From NCBI GenBank assembly GCA_029260195.1, contig JAJDDS010000056.1, positions 1-6,832 of the forward strand: a stretch of 6,832 nucleotides of DNA. The letters run 5' to 3'. This DNA is from Phycisphaerae bacterium. GTDB taxonomy: Bacteria; Planctomycetota; Phycisphaerae; UBA1845. Each line of letters opens with the position of its first letter. Positions within the stretch are counted from its first letter, which is position 1. Both the position numbers and the translations under genes were made by a program. This document shows positions 1-6,031 of the stretch, piece by piece. Under the pieces are notes generated by a model that ran no database searches, was not told the DNA's origin, and saw nothing but the letters and a program-made list of their open reading frames with translations.

Positions 1-35
1 ACTGTGTCATTGAACCCAATCGTGCCGTTTGTCAT
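1..35 (-). CDS. Start of a probable second ABC permease subunit (partial)
   Basis: On the minus strand an ATG at 35-33 overlaps the TGA stop of the upstream permease (34-32) as an ATGA, and the frame then stays open to the window edge (11 whole codons, beginning MTNGTIGF). Four-base start/stop overlaps of this kind are common between the dppB-like and dppC-like permease genes of peptide, opine or nickel ABC importers, so the neighbour and the overlap suggest the DppC-type partner. The visible peptide is too short to show any family motif, and the assignment rests on context alone. If correct, the product would be an inner-membrane subunit pairing with the permease encoded at 32-769. Confidence 0.4.
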   Translation of the reverse strand, partial: MTNGTIGFNDT

Positions 36-769
36 TGTGTCCTAAGCCTTGGGTCAACAACAAAATAAAGAAGATCAACCATGAGGTTCACGAACAAATA
101 GATGCCTGCCAGAAACAAGGTCGTTCCTACCGTCGCCGGGAAATCGTTATCTATGATGGAAGAGACAAGAAAACCGCCGAGTCCGGGCCAATTGAATATA
201 AACTCAACGACCACGGCGCCACCGAGAAGCTGACCGTAGGTCAATCCAATCACCGTTAACATGGGGATCAGTGTCGCTTTAAGAGCATGACGATAATAGA
301 TGGATGTTTTTGGCACACCATAGGCGAAGGCCGTACGAATGTACTCCTCATTCAGAACTTCAATCATAGTGTTACGGGTAATTCGCATTACCGTTGCAAG
401 AAGCAGCACTGTTAAAGTCAACACCGGTAATGAGATATGCGCCAATGCGCTCAGAAACCCTTCCCAGTTACCGGTCAGGGGCGCATCTATGAGATAGAGT
501 CGTGTAATGGGAGTGATCGGTGACTCGAGAGAGATGAGCGGATCCAAACGTCCCTGTAAGGGCAGCCAACCAAGCATACCGTAGAAGATCATCTGCAATA
601 CCATGGCCAGAATAAACGAAGGAATAGCTACACCGCCAACAGCGACGGCGCGCGCAACATTGTCCAGCACTGAATTCTGACGCACTGCGGACAACACACC
701 AAGCGGCCCACCAAATAAGATGACCAGAATAATAGAAATGGTGGTTAATTCGAATGTGGCACCGATGCG
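32..769 (-). other. 5'-truncated dipeptide/oligopeptide ABC transporter permease (DppB/OppB type)
   Basis: This segment matches the inner-membrane permease subunit of peptide/opine/nickel importers from the cytoplasmic loop before helix 2 to the C-terminus. The recognisable family start is RIGATFEL (172-179), equivalent to the R-x-x-ATLEL that precedes helix 2 in E. coli DppB. Hydrophobic helices lie at about 181-200, 213-237, 277-299, 337-363 and 384-408. The ATPase-contacting EAA loop is clear at 312-333 (EEYIRTAFAYGVPKTSIYYR, then HA). The end, NLMVDLLYFVVDPRLRTQ, is the standard DppB tail. About 95-100 N-terminal residues, with the first helix and the conserved GDP region, are missing. 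Codon choice (TTA Leu, ATT Ile, many A/T third bases) differs from the thr genes. The gene is followed immediately by an ATGA-coupled start, which fits an intact permease pair in the source genome. Confidence 0.9.
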
Positions 770-1282
770 CTCGCGCACTGCGACGCGCGCCCGGAAAAGA
801 TGACTCTTTACGGTGTTCAACGGCATATCCAGCGTAGCCGCGATTTCGTTCATGCTTAGACTGTGGTGCATTCGCAAGGAAAGGACTTCGCGGATCGGCT
901 CCGGCAGCGACGCCACAGCCTGCCCCACGATTGCCCGCCGCTCCGATCGCCGCGCGTGCTCCTCGGGCGAGCCGGTGCGTTCGTCGACGATCTCCGCCGG
1001 CAGTGTGCCCGCAGCCTTCCCCCGTGCGGCTGCATGTTTCAACCACACGCGACGTGCGATCCCGTACACGAATGCCGAGAGCGTCCCCAACCCCGGATCG
1101 AACCGTCCGCCGCCCTCCAGCAACGCGACGAACACCTGCTGGGTCATGTCCTCGGCGTCGTGCCGATTCACTCGCCGCCAGCGGAAATACGCGAAAACGG
1201 GCTGCTCGAGCATGTCCAGAATGCCCACAAAGGCCGATTCGTCGCCTGATAGGGCCGCAGGCAGCAAGTTATCGGCGTTCAT
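32..1282 (-). CDS. In-frame chimera: ECF sigma factor N-terminus joined to DppB-type ABC permease C-terminus
   Basis: One open frame of 416 codons with a good start: the ATG at 1282-1280 is preceded by GGGAG seven bases upstream. Residues 1 to about 170 are a complete ECF sigma factor (regions 2 and 4), and residues about 173 to 416 are the last three quarters of a dipeptide/oligopeptide permease. ECF sigma factors normally end a few to a few tens of residues after region 4, as a protein of roughly 170-200 residues. DppB-type permeases normally run about 310-340 residues and start with a transmembrane helix that is absent here. A cytoplasmic transcription factor continuing into a polytopic membrane protein has no family precedent that I know of. 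I therefore read this as two genes brought together by misassembly, chimeric cloning or a deletion/insertion that happened to keep frame. The open frame is certain; whether the fusion protein exists is doubtful. Confidence 0.75.
   Translation of the reverse strand: MNADNLLPAALSGDESAFVGILDMLEQPVFAYFRWRRVNRHDAEDMTQQVFVALLEGGGRFDPGLGTLSAFVYGIARRVWLKHAAARGKAAGTLPAEIVDERTGSPEEHARRSERRAIVGQAVASLPEPIREVLSLRMHHSLSMNEIAATLDMPLNTVKSHLFRARVAVRERIGATFELTTISIILVILFGGPLGVLSAVRQNSVLDNVARAVAVGGVAIPSFILAMVLQMIFYGMLGWLPLQGRLDPLISLESPITPITRLYLIDAPLTGNWEGFLSALAHISLPVLTLTVLLLATVMRITRNTMIEVLNEEYIRTAFAYGVPKTSIYYRHALKATLIPMLTVIGLTYGQLLGGAVVVEFIFNWPGLGGFLVSSIIDNDFPATVGTTLFLAGIYLFVNLMVDLLYFVVDPRLRTQ
770..1282 (-). other. 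ECF-type RNA polymerase sigma factor segment (residues 1-171)
   Basis: Extracytoplasmic-function sigma factors direct core RNA polymerase to a limited promoter set and usually answer to an anti-sigma factor or phosphorylation signal. Region 2 spans roughly residues 8-82. It shows the core-binding and -10-recognition pattern DAEDMTQQVFVALL (42-55), then LGTLSAFVYGIARRVW (65-80). A charged linker (about 85-117) leads to region 4, roughly 118-170, whose helix-turn-helix contains SMNEIAATLDMPLNTVKSHL (143-162), the usual -35-binding signature. All parts needed for a working ECF factor are present. The gene lies 102 bases downstream of lysC on the same strand, so it could be read from the thr operon or from its own promoter. 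No anti-sigma gene can be seen, because the sequence that should follow is replaced by the permease. Base composition already falls within its last quarter (31 of 60 G+C at 841-900). Confidence 0.88.
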
Positions 1283-1288
1283 GGTTCA

Positions 1289-1293
1289 CTCCC
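1289..1293 (-). promoter_or_regulatory. Ribosome binding site of the sigma factor frame
   Basis: On the minus strand GGGAG lies seven bases before the ATG at 1282-1280. It supports that start for the sigma factor rather than an internal one. Confidence 0.6.
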
Positions 1294-1341
1294 GGTCACG
1301 TCGTCACCGGTCATTACGCCGCGAACGGAAAAGGTTGCAAC

Positions 1342-1368
1342 AAAAATCGGAATCCGAATCGCGGAACC
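1342..1368 (-). terminator. Weak candidate terminator after lysC
   Basis: Downstream of lysC the minus strand can form a hairpin with arms GGTTCCG (1368-1362) and CGGATTC (1356-1350) around the 5-base loop CGATT. The stem contains one mismatch and one G-T wobble. CGATTTTTG follows, with a five-T run at 1346-1342. The geometry is that of an intrinsic terminator, but the stem is imperfect and the T-run short. A shorter alternative, TCGG-ATT-CCGA, sits directly before the same T-run. If it works at all it would probably separate the thr operon from the sigma gene only partly. Confidence 0.3.
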
Positions 1369-1384
1369 GGGGGATGTGCAGACG

Positions 1385-2743
1385 CTATACTCGCAGGTCA
1401 AAGGCCTCGTGCAGGGCGCGGACCGCGTCGGGACCGGCGTCACCCTGGACCACGAAACAGATGCTCAATTCGCTCGACCCCTGCGCGATGGCTTCGATGT
1501 TGACACCCCGCTCCGCCGCGGCGGAGAACACCCGCCCAGCCACACCGGGCGAACCGCGCATGGCGGACCCGACGACAGCCACCACGCTGACGCCCTCCTC
1601 GACGTTCACGTGACGGGCGGCTTTGGTGCGCAGCAGCTTGCGTTCGAGTGCAGCCCGGGCGCGTTCCAACTGCGCACCCGCCACCACGATCGAGATGCCC
1701 GCCTCCGACACTGTCTGCGAGATCATCTGAACGTTGACGCCCGCGTCCGCCAGCGCCTGAAAAATGCGAGCAGCCGTCCCCGGCCGACCCACCATGGCAG
1801 CCCCCGCGATGTTCAACAGCGCACATTTCTTAAGCAGCAGCACCGATCGAATGGCATGCCCCCGCGACACGTCCTCGGTAATAAGCGTGCCCGCGCAGTC
1901 GACGTTGAACGAATGGCGAATCCGCACCGGAATCTTGTGTTCAGCCGCCGGTTCCAGCGCTCGCGGGTGCATCGACTTCGCCCCGAACTGTCCCATTTCG
2001 ATCGACTCGGCGAACGAAATCGCGTCGAGCAGCTTGGCTTCTGGAACGATGCGCGGGTCGGCCGACATCAGCCCGTCCACGTCGCTGCAGATCCAAATCT
2101 CGTCGGCGCCCAGCCCCGCCCCGAGGATCGTCGCAGTGTAGTCCGAACCGCCGCGCCCGATCGTGCTGATGACCCCGTGCTGCGTCCCAGCCACGAATCC
2201 GGTCACCACCAGCGACTCGCCGCGTTCGAGGGGGTCCCCCAGATTCTCGCGTACCTGATGAAGCGACAGCGCCATCAGCGGCTCCGCTTCGCCGTGGTTG
2301 TCGTCGGTGACGATACCAGCCTCCAGGCCCTCGATCGCCCGCCCGTCCAGCGCTGCCGCCATCAACCGCGACGACAGTCGCTCGCCGAACGACACCACCG
2401 CGTCGCGCGAACGCGGCGTCAACTCGCCGACGGCAGATACACCCGCCACCAACGTGTCCAACTGATCGAGCAGCAGCGCGACCGCTTCGGACGCCCCCAG
2501 CGCCGCCGCAGCCTCCTCGTGACGGCTGCGCAGTTCGCCCAGCAGCTTGTAACTCACCGACCGGTTCCCCGCAGCCGCTGCGTCGGCCAGTTCGAGCAGT
2601 GTATCGGTCACACCGCCCATGGCGGACACCACGGTCACAACGCGACATTCCGCGCTCGCCCCCCGCACCATCTCAGCGCAGCCGCGGATCCGATCCACGT
2701 CCGCCAACGACGACCCACCGAACTTGACGACGATTCTCTTCAT
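1385..2743 (-). CDS. lysC: Aspartate kinase with two C-terminal ACT domains
   Basis: Phosphorylates L-aspartate with ATP to 4-aspartyl phosphate, the first step of the lysine, threonine and methionine pathway, in the cytoplasm. The 452-residue length is close to E. coli LysC. The amino-acid kinase fold begins at once with KFGGSS (7-12). Further family signatures are SFGERLSSR (118-126), GRGGSDYTA (196-204, nucleotide/aspartate site), SDVDGLMSADPR (220-231) and GAKSMHPRALEPA (254-266). Two ACT domains follow, at about 307-370 and 384-447; the second holds the typical IEAIAQGSSELSICFVV (416-432). ACT domains bind the end-product amino acids, so this is the likely feedback-controlled step; whether lysine, threonine or both act cannot be read here. 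The ATG overlaps the hom stop by four bases, with GGGG nine bases upstream as a weak ribosome site. It is the last gene of the operon. No kinase or dehydrogenase fusion (ThrA/MetL type) is present. Confidence 0.97.
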   Translation of the reverse strand: MKRIVVKFGGSSLADVDRIRGCAEMVRGASAECRVVTVVSAMGGVTDTLLELADAAAAGNRSVSYKLLGELRSRHEEAAAALGASEAVALLLDQLDTLVAGVSAVGELTPRSRDAVVSFGERLSSRLMAAALDGRAIEGLEAGIVTDDNHGEAEPLMALSLHQVRENLGDPLERGESLVVTGFVAGTQHGVISTIGRGGSDYTATILGAGLGADEIWICSDVDGLMSADPRIVPEAKLLDAISFAESIEMGQFGAKSMHPRALEPAAEHKIPVRIRHSFNVDCAGTLITEDVSRGHAIRSVLLLKKCALLNIAGAAMVGRPGTAARIFQALADAGVNVQMISQTVSEAGISIVVAGAQLERARAALERKLLRTKAARHVNVEEGVSVVAVVGSAMRGSPGVAGRVFSAAAERGVNIEAIAQGSSELSICFVVQGDAGPDAVRALHEAFDLRV

Positions 2744-3759
2744 GCGTTGTCCCCTACGGTTCGCCAGATGTCGAGCAAGTCGCGCAGCACAGCCGTCGCG
2801 GTTTCCACGCCGCCGGCGCCTCGGCCGATCAGTGTGATGTCACCGCTGGATCGGAGTGTCATGGTCATGGCATTCAAGTTGGCCGGCACGTCCAGCGGAT
2901 CGCCAACGGGCACCTCCTGCGGAACGACGCTCAGCGTATCCCCCAGGTCGCCGATCAGCTTGAGCACGTTTCCGCGTTCGGTGGCTGCGGCGATGCGCTC
3001 TCGCGACAGACCACGGATGCCCTCGACCGTCACGTCACCGAGCGTCGCACGCCGACCGAGCACCAGGTTGGCCAGGATGACCACCTTGGTGGCTGCGTCC
3101 ACCCCATCGATATCCGCGCTGGGATCGGTCTCCGCGTACCCTAGTTCAATCGCCTCCGCCAGCACGTCCTCGAAATCCCGTCCCGTCGCGTGCATCGCGG
3201 ACAGAATGTAGTTCGTCGTACCGTTGAGAATCCCCCGGATGCGGACGATCTCGTCGCCCCGGGCGGATTCCAGCGCGGTGGCCAACATCGGCGTCCCACC
3301 CCCGACCGTCCCGCTGAACCGGAATTCCACCCGGTTGTAGTCCGCCAGCTCCAAAAGCGCCGGCATGGCCACCGCGAGCGGCGCTTTGTTCACCGTGACG
3401 ACGTGCTTCCCGGTGCGAAACGCGGCTTTGATGTTCTCCATCGCCGACCGCGGCGCGTCTATCATGCTCGGGGTGGCTTCGATCACCGCGTCGGCGTCGC
3501 TGTCGGCGATCAGCCTGGAAGTGTCAACGTTTGTCACTCCATGCCCCGCGACCGACGCGACGGTCCCAGCGTCTGTCTTCGCAGCCAGCAGTTCCACGGG
3601 ATCGAGTCCCCGTTCCGAAATCGCCGCCCCACCCCGGTCAGCCACACCCACGATGCGAGGTGACAGCGCGTGTCCCTCGTAGATCGCCCGCCCGTCGCTG
3701 CGTAGCAGTTCAACGAACGCTCGACCGACCACCCCGAATCCGACCACAAAAACACGCAT
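2740..3759 (-). CDS. hom: Homoserine dehydrogenase, short form without ACT domain
   Basis: Reduces L-aspartate 4-semialdehyde to L-homoserine with NAD(P)H. The N-terminal Rossmann fold has GFGVVG (7-12). TVNKAPLA (122-129) carries the conserved Asn-Lys of the cofactor/active site, followed by SGTVGGGTP (149-157) and the hallmark GILNGTTNYIL (176-186). In GYAETDPSADIDGVDAATK (207-225) the residues equivalent to the yeast substrate/catalytic set are E210, D216, D221 and K225. GRGAGGVETATAVLRDLLDI (312-331) closes the fold. At 339 residues the protein stops where longer homologues (about 430 residues, Bacillus/Corynebacterium type) continue into a C-terminal ACT domain, so direct threonine feedback through ACT is not expected. 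The start shares one base with the thrC stop and the end overlaps lysC by four bases, so translation is probably coupled on both sides. No obvious Shine-Dalgarno sits at the usual distance; GGAAGG is about 13 bases upstream. Confidence 0.97.
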   Translation of the reverse strand: MRVFVVGFGVVGRAFVELLRSDGRAIYEGHALSPRIVGVADRGGAAISERGLDPVELLAAKTDAGTVASVAGHGVTNVDTSRLIADSDADAVIEATPSMIDAPRSAMENIKAAFRTGKHVVTVNKAPLAVAMPALLELADYNRVEFRFSGTVGGGTPMLATALESARGDEIVRIRGILNGTTNYILSAMHATGRDFEDVLAEAIELGYAETDPSADIDGVDAATKVVILANLVLGRRATLGDVTVEGIRGLSRERIAAATERGNVLKLIGDLGDTLSVVPQEVPVGDPLDVPANLNAMTMTLRSSGDITLIGRGAGGVETATAVLRDLLDIWRTVGDNA

Positions 3760-4937
3760 CAGCGATTCAGCGCCTTCCGCAACGACTCGATCGTAGGGTC
3801 AGCCTGAACCAACTCAGGAGAATTCGAAATCACCGCGTCCGGGTCCTTCAACCCGTGTCCCGTCGCGACACACACGACCGTCGCCGCCTCGATGCGGTGT
3901 TTTCGCAGCAGTGCGACCGGCGCAGCCGAGGCGGGTTCGACGAACCGCCCCTCGGTCGCGGCTAGATCGTGCTGCGCACGCAGGATCTCGTCGTCGGTCA
4001 CCACTCCGGCCTCGCCACCGGACTCGCGGATGGCGTCCACCGCCTTCCGCCAGTTTACCGGCGCCCCGATGCGAATGGCTGTCGCCACGGTCTCGGGATT
4101 GTCGACGCGGCAGCCCGCGACGCCGTCGTTGACGTGTCGCACGATGGGCGCAGCCCCGACCGCCTGCACTCCAATCATTCGCGGCAATCGATCGATGAAA
4201 CCGGCGGCTTGAAACTCGCGAAACCCCTTCCAGATGGCGCTGATATTCCCCGCATTCCCCATCGGCAGGACCATGGCGTCCGGCGCCCTGCCCAGCGCCT
4301 CGCAGACCTCGAATGCCAGCGTCTTCTGCCCCTCGAGCCGAAACGGATTGATCGAATTCAGCAAGTACGTTTCACCCCGGTCGGCGGACAGTTCCTGCAC
4401 AACGCGCATCGCGTCGTCGAAGTTCCCCCGAACCTGCACGATTCGGGCACCGTGCACGATCGCCTGCGCGACCTTCCCCATCGCTACCTTCCCCCCCGGC
4501 AGCAGCACGATCGCCCGCAGCCCCGCCCGCGCCGCGTAGGCTGCCAACGACGCAGCCGTGTTCCCCGTCGACGCGCATGCCACAGACCGAGCGCCGAGTT
4601 CAACGGCTTTGGTGACGCCCACCGTCATCCCCCGATCTTTGAATGAACCGGTCGGATTCTCCCCCTCGTTCTTCACGTACAACGCGCTGATCCCGATCTC
4701 GCGTCCCAATCGCTCGCAACGATGCAGCCCGGTCGCTCCCTCCGCCAAACTGACGGCCTGACCCCCGTCCACGGCAAGGAACGGTGCGTAGCGCCATACC
4801 CCGGCGCCCGTCATCTCGCGCCCCGTGAGTCTCGCCGCGTCAACGGCGATCTCGAGCACCGACCCGCATTGAGGGCACGTGTAAATGACATCATCAAGTT
4901 GGAATCGGGCGTCGCAACCGATGCACCGCTGTGTCAT
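3759..4937 (-). CDS. thrC: Threonine synthase, PLP-dependent, with N-terminal zinc-ribbon-like motif
   Basis: Converts O-phospho-L-homoserine to L-threonine and phosphate. This is a 392-residue fold-type II PLP enzyme. The PLP lysine is K100 in NPTGSFKDRGMTV (94-106). ASTGNTAAS (122-130) forms the conserved asparagine loop by the cofactor ring, and LPMGNAGN (224-231) is the glycine-rich PLP-phosphate loop. VATGHGLKDP (357-366) is the characteristic C-terminal motif of threonine synthases and helps tell it from threonine dehydratase and cysteine synthase. The N-terminus has two CxxC pairs (C5/C8 and C21/C24), a small zinc-ribbon-like knob also seen in the archaeal and Bacillus-like branch but not in the E. 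coli-type enzyme. The ATG overlaps the thrB stop as ATGA, with GGAG eight bases upstream (4949-4946) supporting this start. The gene sits between the enzyme that makes its substrate (ThrB) and Hom. Confidence 0.97.
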   Translation of the reverse strand: MTQRCIGCDARFQLDDVIYTCPQCGSVLEIAVDAARLTGREMTGAGVWRYAPFLAVDGGQAVSLAEGATGLHRCERLGREIGISALYVKNEGENPTGSFKDRGMTVGVTKAVELGARSVACASTGNTAASLAAYAARAGLRAIVLLPGGKVAMGKVAQAIVHGARIVQVRGNFDDAMRVVQELSADRGETYLLNSINPFRLEGQKTLAFEVCEALGRAPDAMVLPMGNAGNISAIWKGFREFQAAGFIDRLPRMIGVQAVGAAPIVRHVNDGVAGCRVDNPETVATAIRIGAPVNWRKAVDAIRESGGEAGVVTDDEILRAQHDLAATEGRFVEPASAAPVALLRKHRIEAATVVCVATGHGLKDPDAVISNSPELVQADPTIESLRKALNR

Positions 4938-5881
4938 GCGTCCATCTCCAGCACGGCTGCGCCATCCGCGACACCCGCGATGTGGATATCGGATTCCACC
5001 CCCGCTTGGCTGAACCCCGCCCGCATCGCTCGGGCAACTCCTTCCGGATCACCATCGACCCCCATAATCGCCGCAACCGCCGGACCCGCCCCGCTGATGG
5101 TCACGCCAGCCGCTCCCGCCGCCTTCGCCCCCTTGCGAACCGCCTCGAATCCCGGAATCAACGCCCCACGAACTCGATCCACGAATGACCCCTCAACGGC
5201 TCGACCGAACGCGGCGATATCACCGCGCATCAGGGCCGCCACGATCATCGCACAGCGCGCACATCCCGCCGAGTAATCAGCCATCGGGACGCCCTCCGGT
5301 AGCGCAGCCCGGGCAACACTGGTTGCGATCTTGATCTCCGGCAGGGCGATAACCACGCGAAGATCGGCCGGCGGTGTCAGATGCGTGACGCCCACGGATT
5401 CACGCCCGCGCGCGTCGCAAATGGTCAGCCCCCCGAACACCGCGGCTGCCACGTTGTCCGCGTGCGCCGCCCCTGCCGACGCTCGTTCGCCCTCCGCCGC
5501 GAACCGCACCAGTTGCTCGCGGGAGCAACCGAGCGCGAAGAACGCGTCAACCGCCGTGACGGCTGCGGCTGCGCTCGCGGCGCTCGACCCGGTACCACTG
5601 CCACAACGGATCCCCTTCGTGATCCGCAGTCGCACGCCGTCCGTGATCCCATGATGGGTCATCAGCGCGATCGCCGCGACGCCGGCTGTGTTGGCACCCG
5701 AGTCGACCGGAATACCGCCGGCGTGTGGACCGTCGACGGTAAGCTCGATCCCTGTCGTTTCTTGTAAGACCTCAACCACATCGGACCCGGCGTCGACGCA
5801 CAGGCCGAAGACATCGAAACCGTACCCAAGATTGGCAATCGACGTGTACGCCCTTGCACGAACGGGTCTGCGAGCACTCAT
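4934..5881 (-). CDS. thrB: Homoserine kinase (GHMP family)
   Basis: Phosphorylates L-homoserine with ATP to O-phospho-L-homoserine, the substrate of the adjacent ThrC. At 315 residues it has the normal length for the GHMP-type enzyme. The GHMP signatures occur in order: ANLGYGFDVFGLCVD (16-30), the ATP loop GSGTGSSAAS (94-103), HADNVAAAVFGG (140-151) and ISGAGPAVAAI (262-272). The ATP loop normally reads GSGLGSSAAS in this family, so T98 replaces the usual Leu; the Gly and Ser residues that contact ATP are kept. It is the first gene of the operon. The chosen ATG has no Shine-Dalgarno at the usual distance: the six bases before it are GTCGTC, and just upstream is a -10-like TAGCAT, which suggests a leaderless mRNA. 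A second ATG eight bases upstream is out of frame and stops after three codons. The unrelated APH-like ThrB of some bacteria is ruled out by the motifs. Confidence 0.96.
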   Translation of the reverse strand: MSARRPVRARAYTSIANLGYGFDVFGLCVDAGSDVVEVLQETTGIELTVDGPHAGGIPVDSGANTAGVAAIALMTHHGITDGVRLRITKGIRCGSGTGSSAASAAAAVTAVDAFFALGCSREQLVRFAAEGERASAGAAHADNVAAAVFGGLTICDARGRESVGVTHLTPPADLRVVIALPEIKIATSVARAALPEGVPMADYSAGCARCAMIVAALMRGDIAAFGRAVEGSFVDRVRGALIPGFEAVRKGAKAAGAAGVTISGAGPAVAAIMGVDGDPEGVARAMRAGFSQAGVESDIHIAGVADGAAVLEMDA

Positions 5882-5887
5882 GACGAC

Positions 5888-5915
5888 ATGCTAGCCCCGC
5901 CCGCACGTTTGTGAA
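5888..5915 (-). promoter_or_regulatory. Candidate sigma-70-type promoter of the thr operon, possibly leaderless
   Basis: On the minus strand TTCACA (5915-5910, 5 of 6 to TTGACA) is separated by 16 bases from TAGCAT (5893-5888, 4 of 6 to TATAAT). The -10 box ends six bases before the thrB ATG, so transcription would start at or next to the A of the start codon. The lack of a Shine-Dalgarno in front of thrB agrees with this. Such matches arise by chance in GC-rich DNA, and a promoter further upstream (up to about 6050) is equally possible; it would give a structured leader. Confidence 0.35.
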
Positions 5916-6031
5916 GACGACGCCCGGTCTCTCGGCAGCCGCGCCCCCCAATGCAGCATCCGACCCCCTGGTCGGGCGAACCGGGAGGCCTCCCACTCGC
6001 GCCGTCTCCGGCGCGGGTTGTGAAAACGACG
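5909..6031. repeat. Pair of 14-base direct repeats flanking the intergenic inverted repeats
   Basis: TTGTGAAGACGACG at 5909-5922 recurs as TTGTGAAAACGACG at 6018-6031, 13 of 14 identical and 109 bases apart. Both copies are followed within a few bases by CCCG. The left copy overlaps the -35-like box proposed for thrB (read on the minus strand), and the right copy contains the -35-like box proposed for the VOC gene (read on the plus strand). They could be binding sites for one regulator, or a chance pair within the biased base composition. Confidence 0.5.
5960..6015. repeat. Cluster of three adjacent inverted repeats in the thr/VOC intergenic region
   Basis: Three perfect inverted repeats lie within 56 bases. 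CCGACC (5960-5965) pairs with GGTCGG (5970-5975) over a 4-base gap. GGGAGGCCTCCC (5983-5994) is a gapless 12-base palindrome. CGCGCCG (5998-6004) pairs with CGGCGCG (6009-6015) over a 4-base gap. Read on the minus strand, the last forms a 7-bp stem closed by a GAGA loop, which fits the GNRA tetraloop class; on the plus strand the loop would be UCUC. None is followed by a T-run in either direction, so they do not look like intrinsic terminators. They may be protein-binding sites or, if the thr transcript starts upstream of them, a folded leader RNA. Confidence 0.6.

Larger units (their letters stand above)
1385..5881 (-). other. Threonine biosynthesis operon thrB-thrC-hom-lysC
   Basis: Four genes run on the minus strand with no spacers. 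The thrB stop and thrC start overlap as ATGA (4937-4934), the thrC stop and hom start as TGATG (sharing base 3759), and the hom stop and lysC start as ATGA (2743-2740). Such overlaps imply one polycistronic mRNA with translational coupling. The gene order is the reverse of the pathway order: the last two steps are encoded first and the first committed step last. With asd supplied from elsewhere, the products convert aspartate to threonine and also feed the lysine and methionine branches through aspartyl phosphate and homoserine. Confidence 0.9.

Noticed and set aside
29..259. A 76-codon plus-strand frame at the left edge
   Set aside because: It is antisense to the permease C-terminus, whose family tail is unmistakable, and has no ribosome site or domain.
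468..1046. A 192-codon minus-strand frame spanning the sigma/permease joint in another phase
   Set aside because: It is a shadow frame of low complexity (Arg, Gly and Ser rich in the GC-rich part). It was considered as evidence for a frameshift, but the main frame carries both domains without interruption.
1385..2743. Possible internal start within lysC making a separate regulatory (beta) subunit, as in Bacillus and Corynebacterium
   Set aside because: No in-frame ATG or GTG near the ACT boundary has a convincing ribosome site, so it cannot be supported.
1376..3211. A 611-codon open frame on the plus strand, antisense to lysC and hom
   Set aside because: It is rich in Arg, His, Pro and Gln with no recognisable domain, as expected for the complementary strand of GC-rich genes. 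The lysC and hom frames beneath it carry full family motifs.
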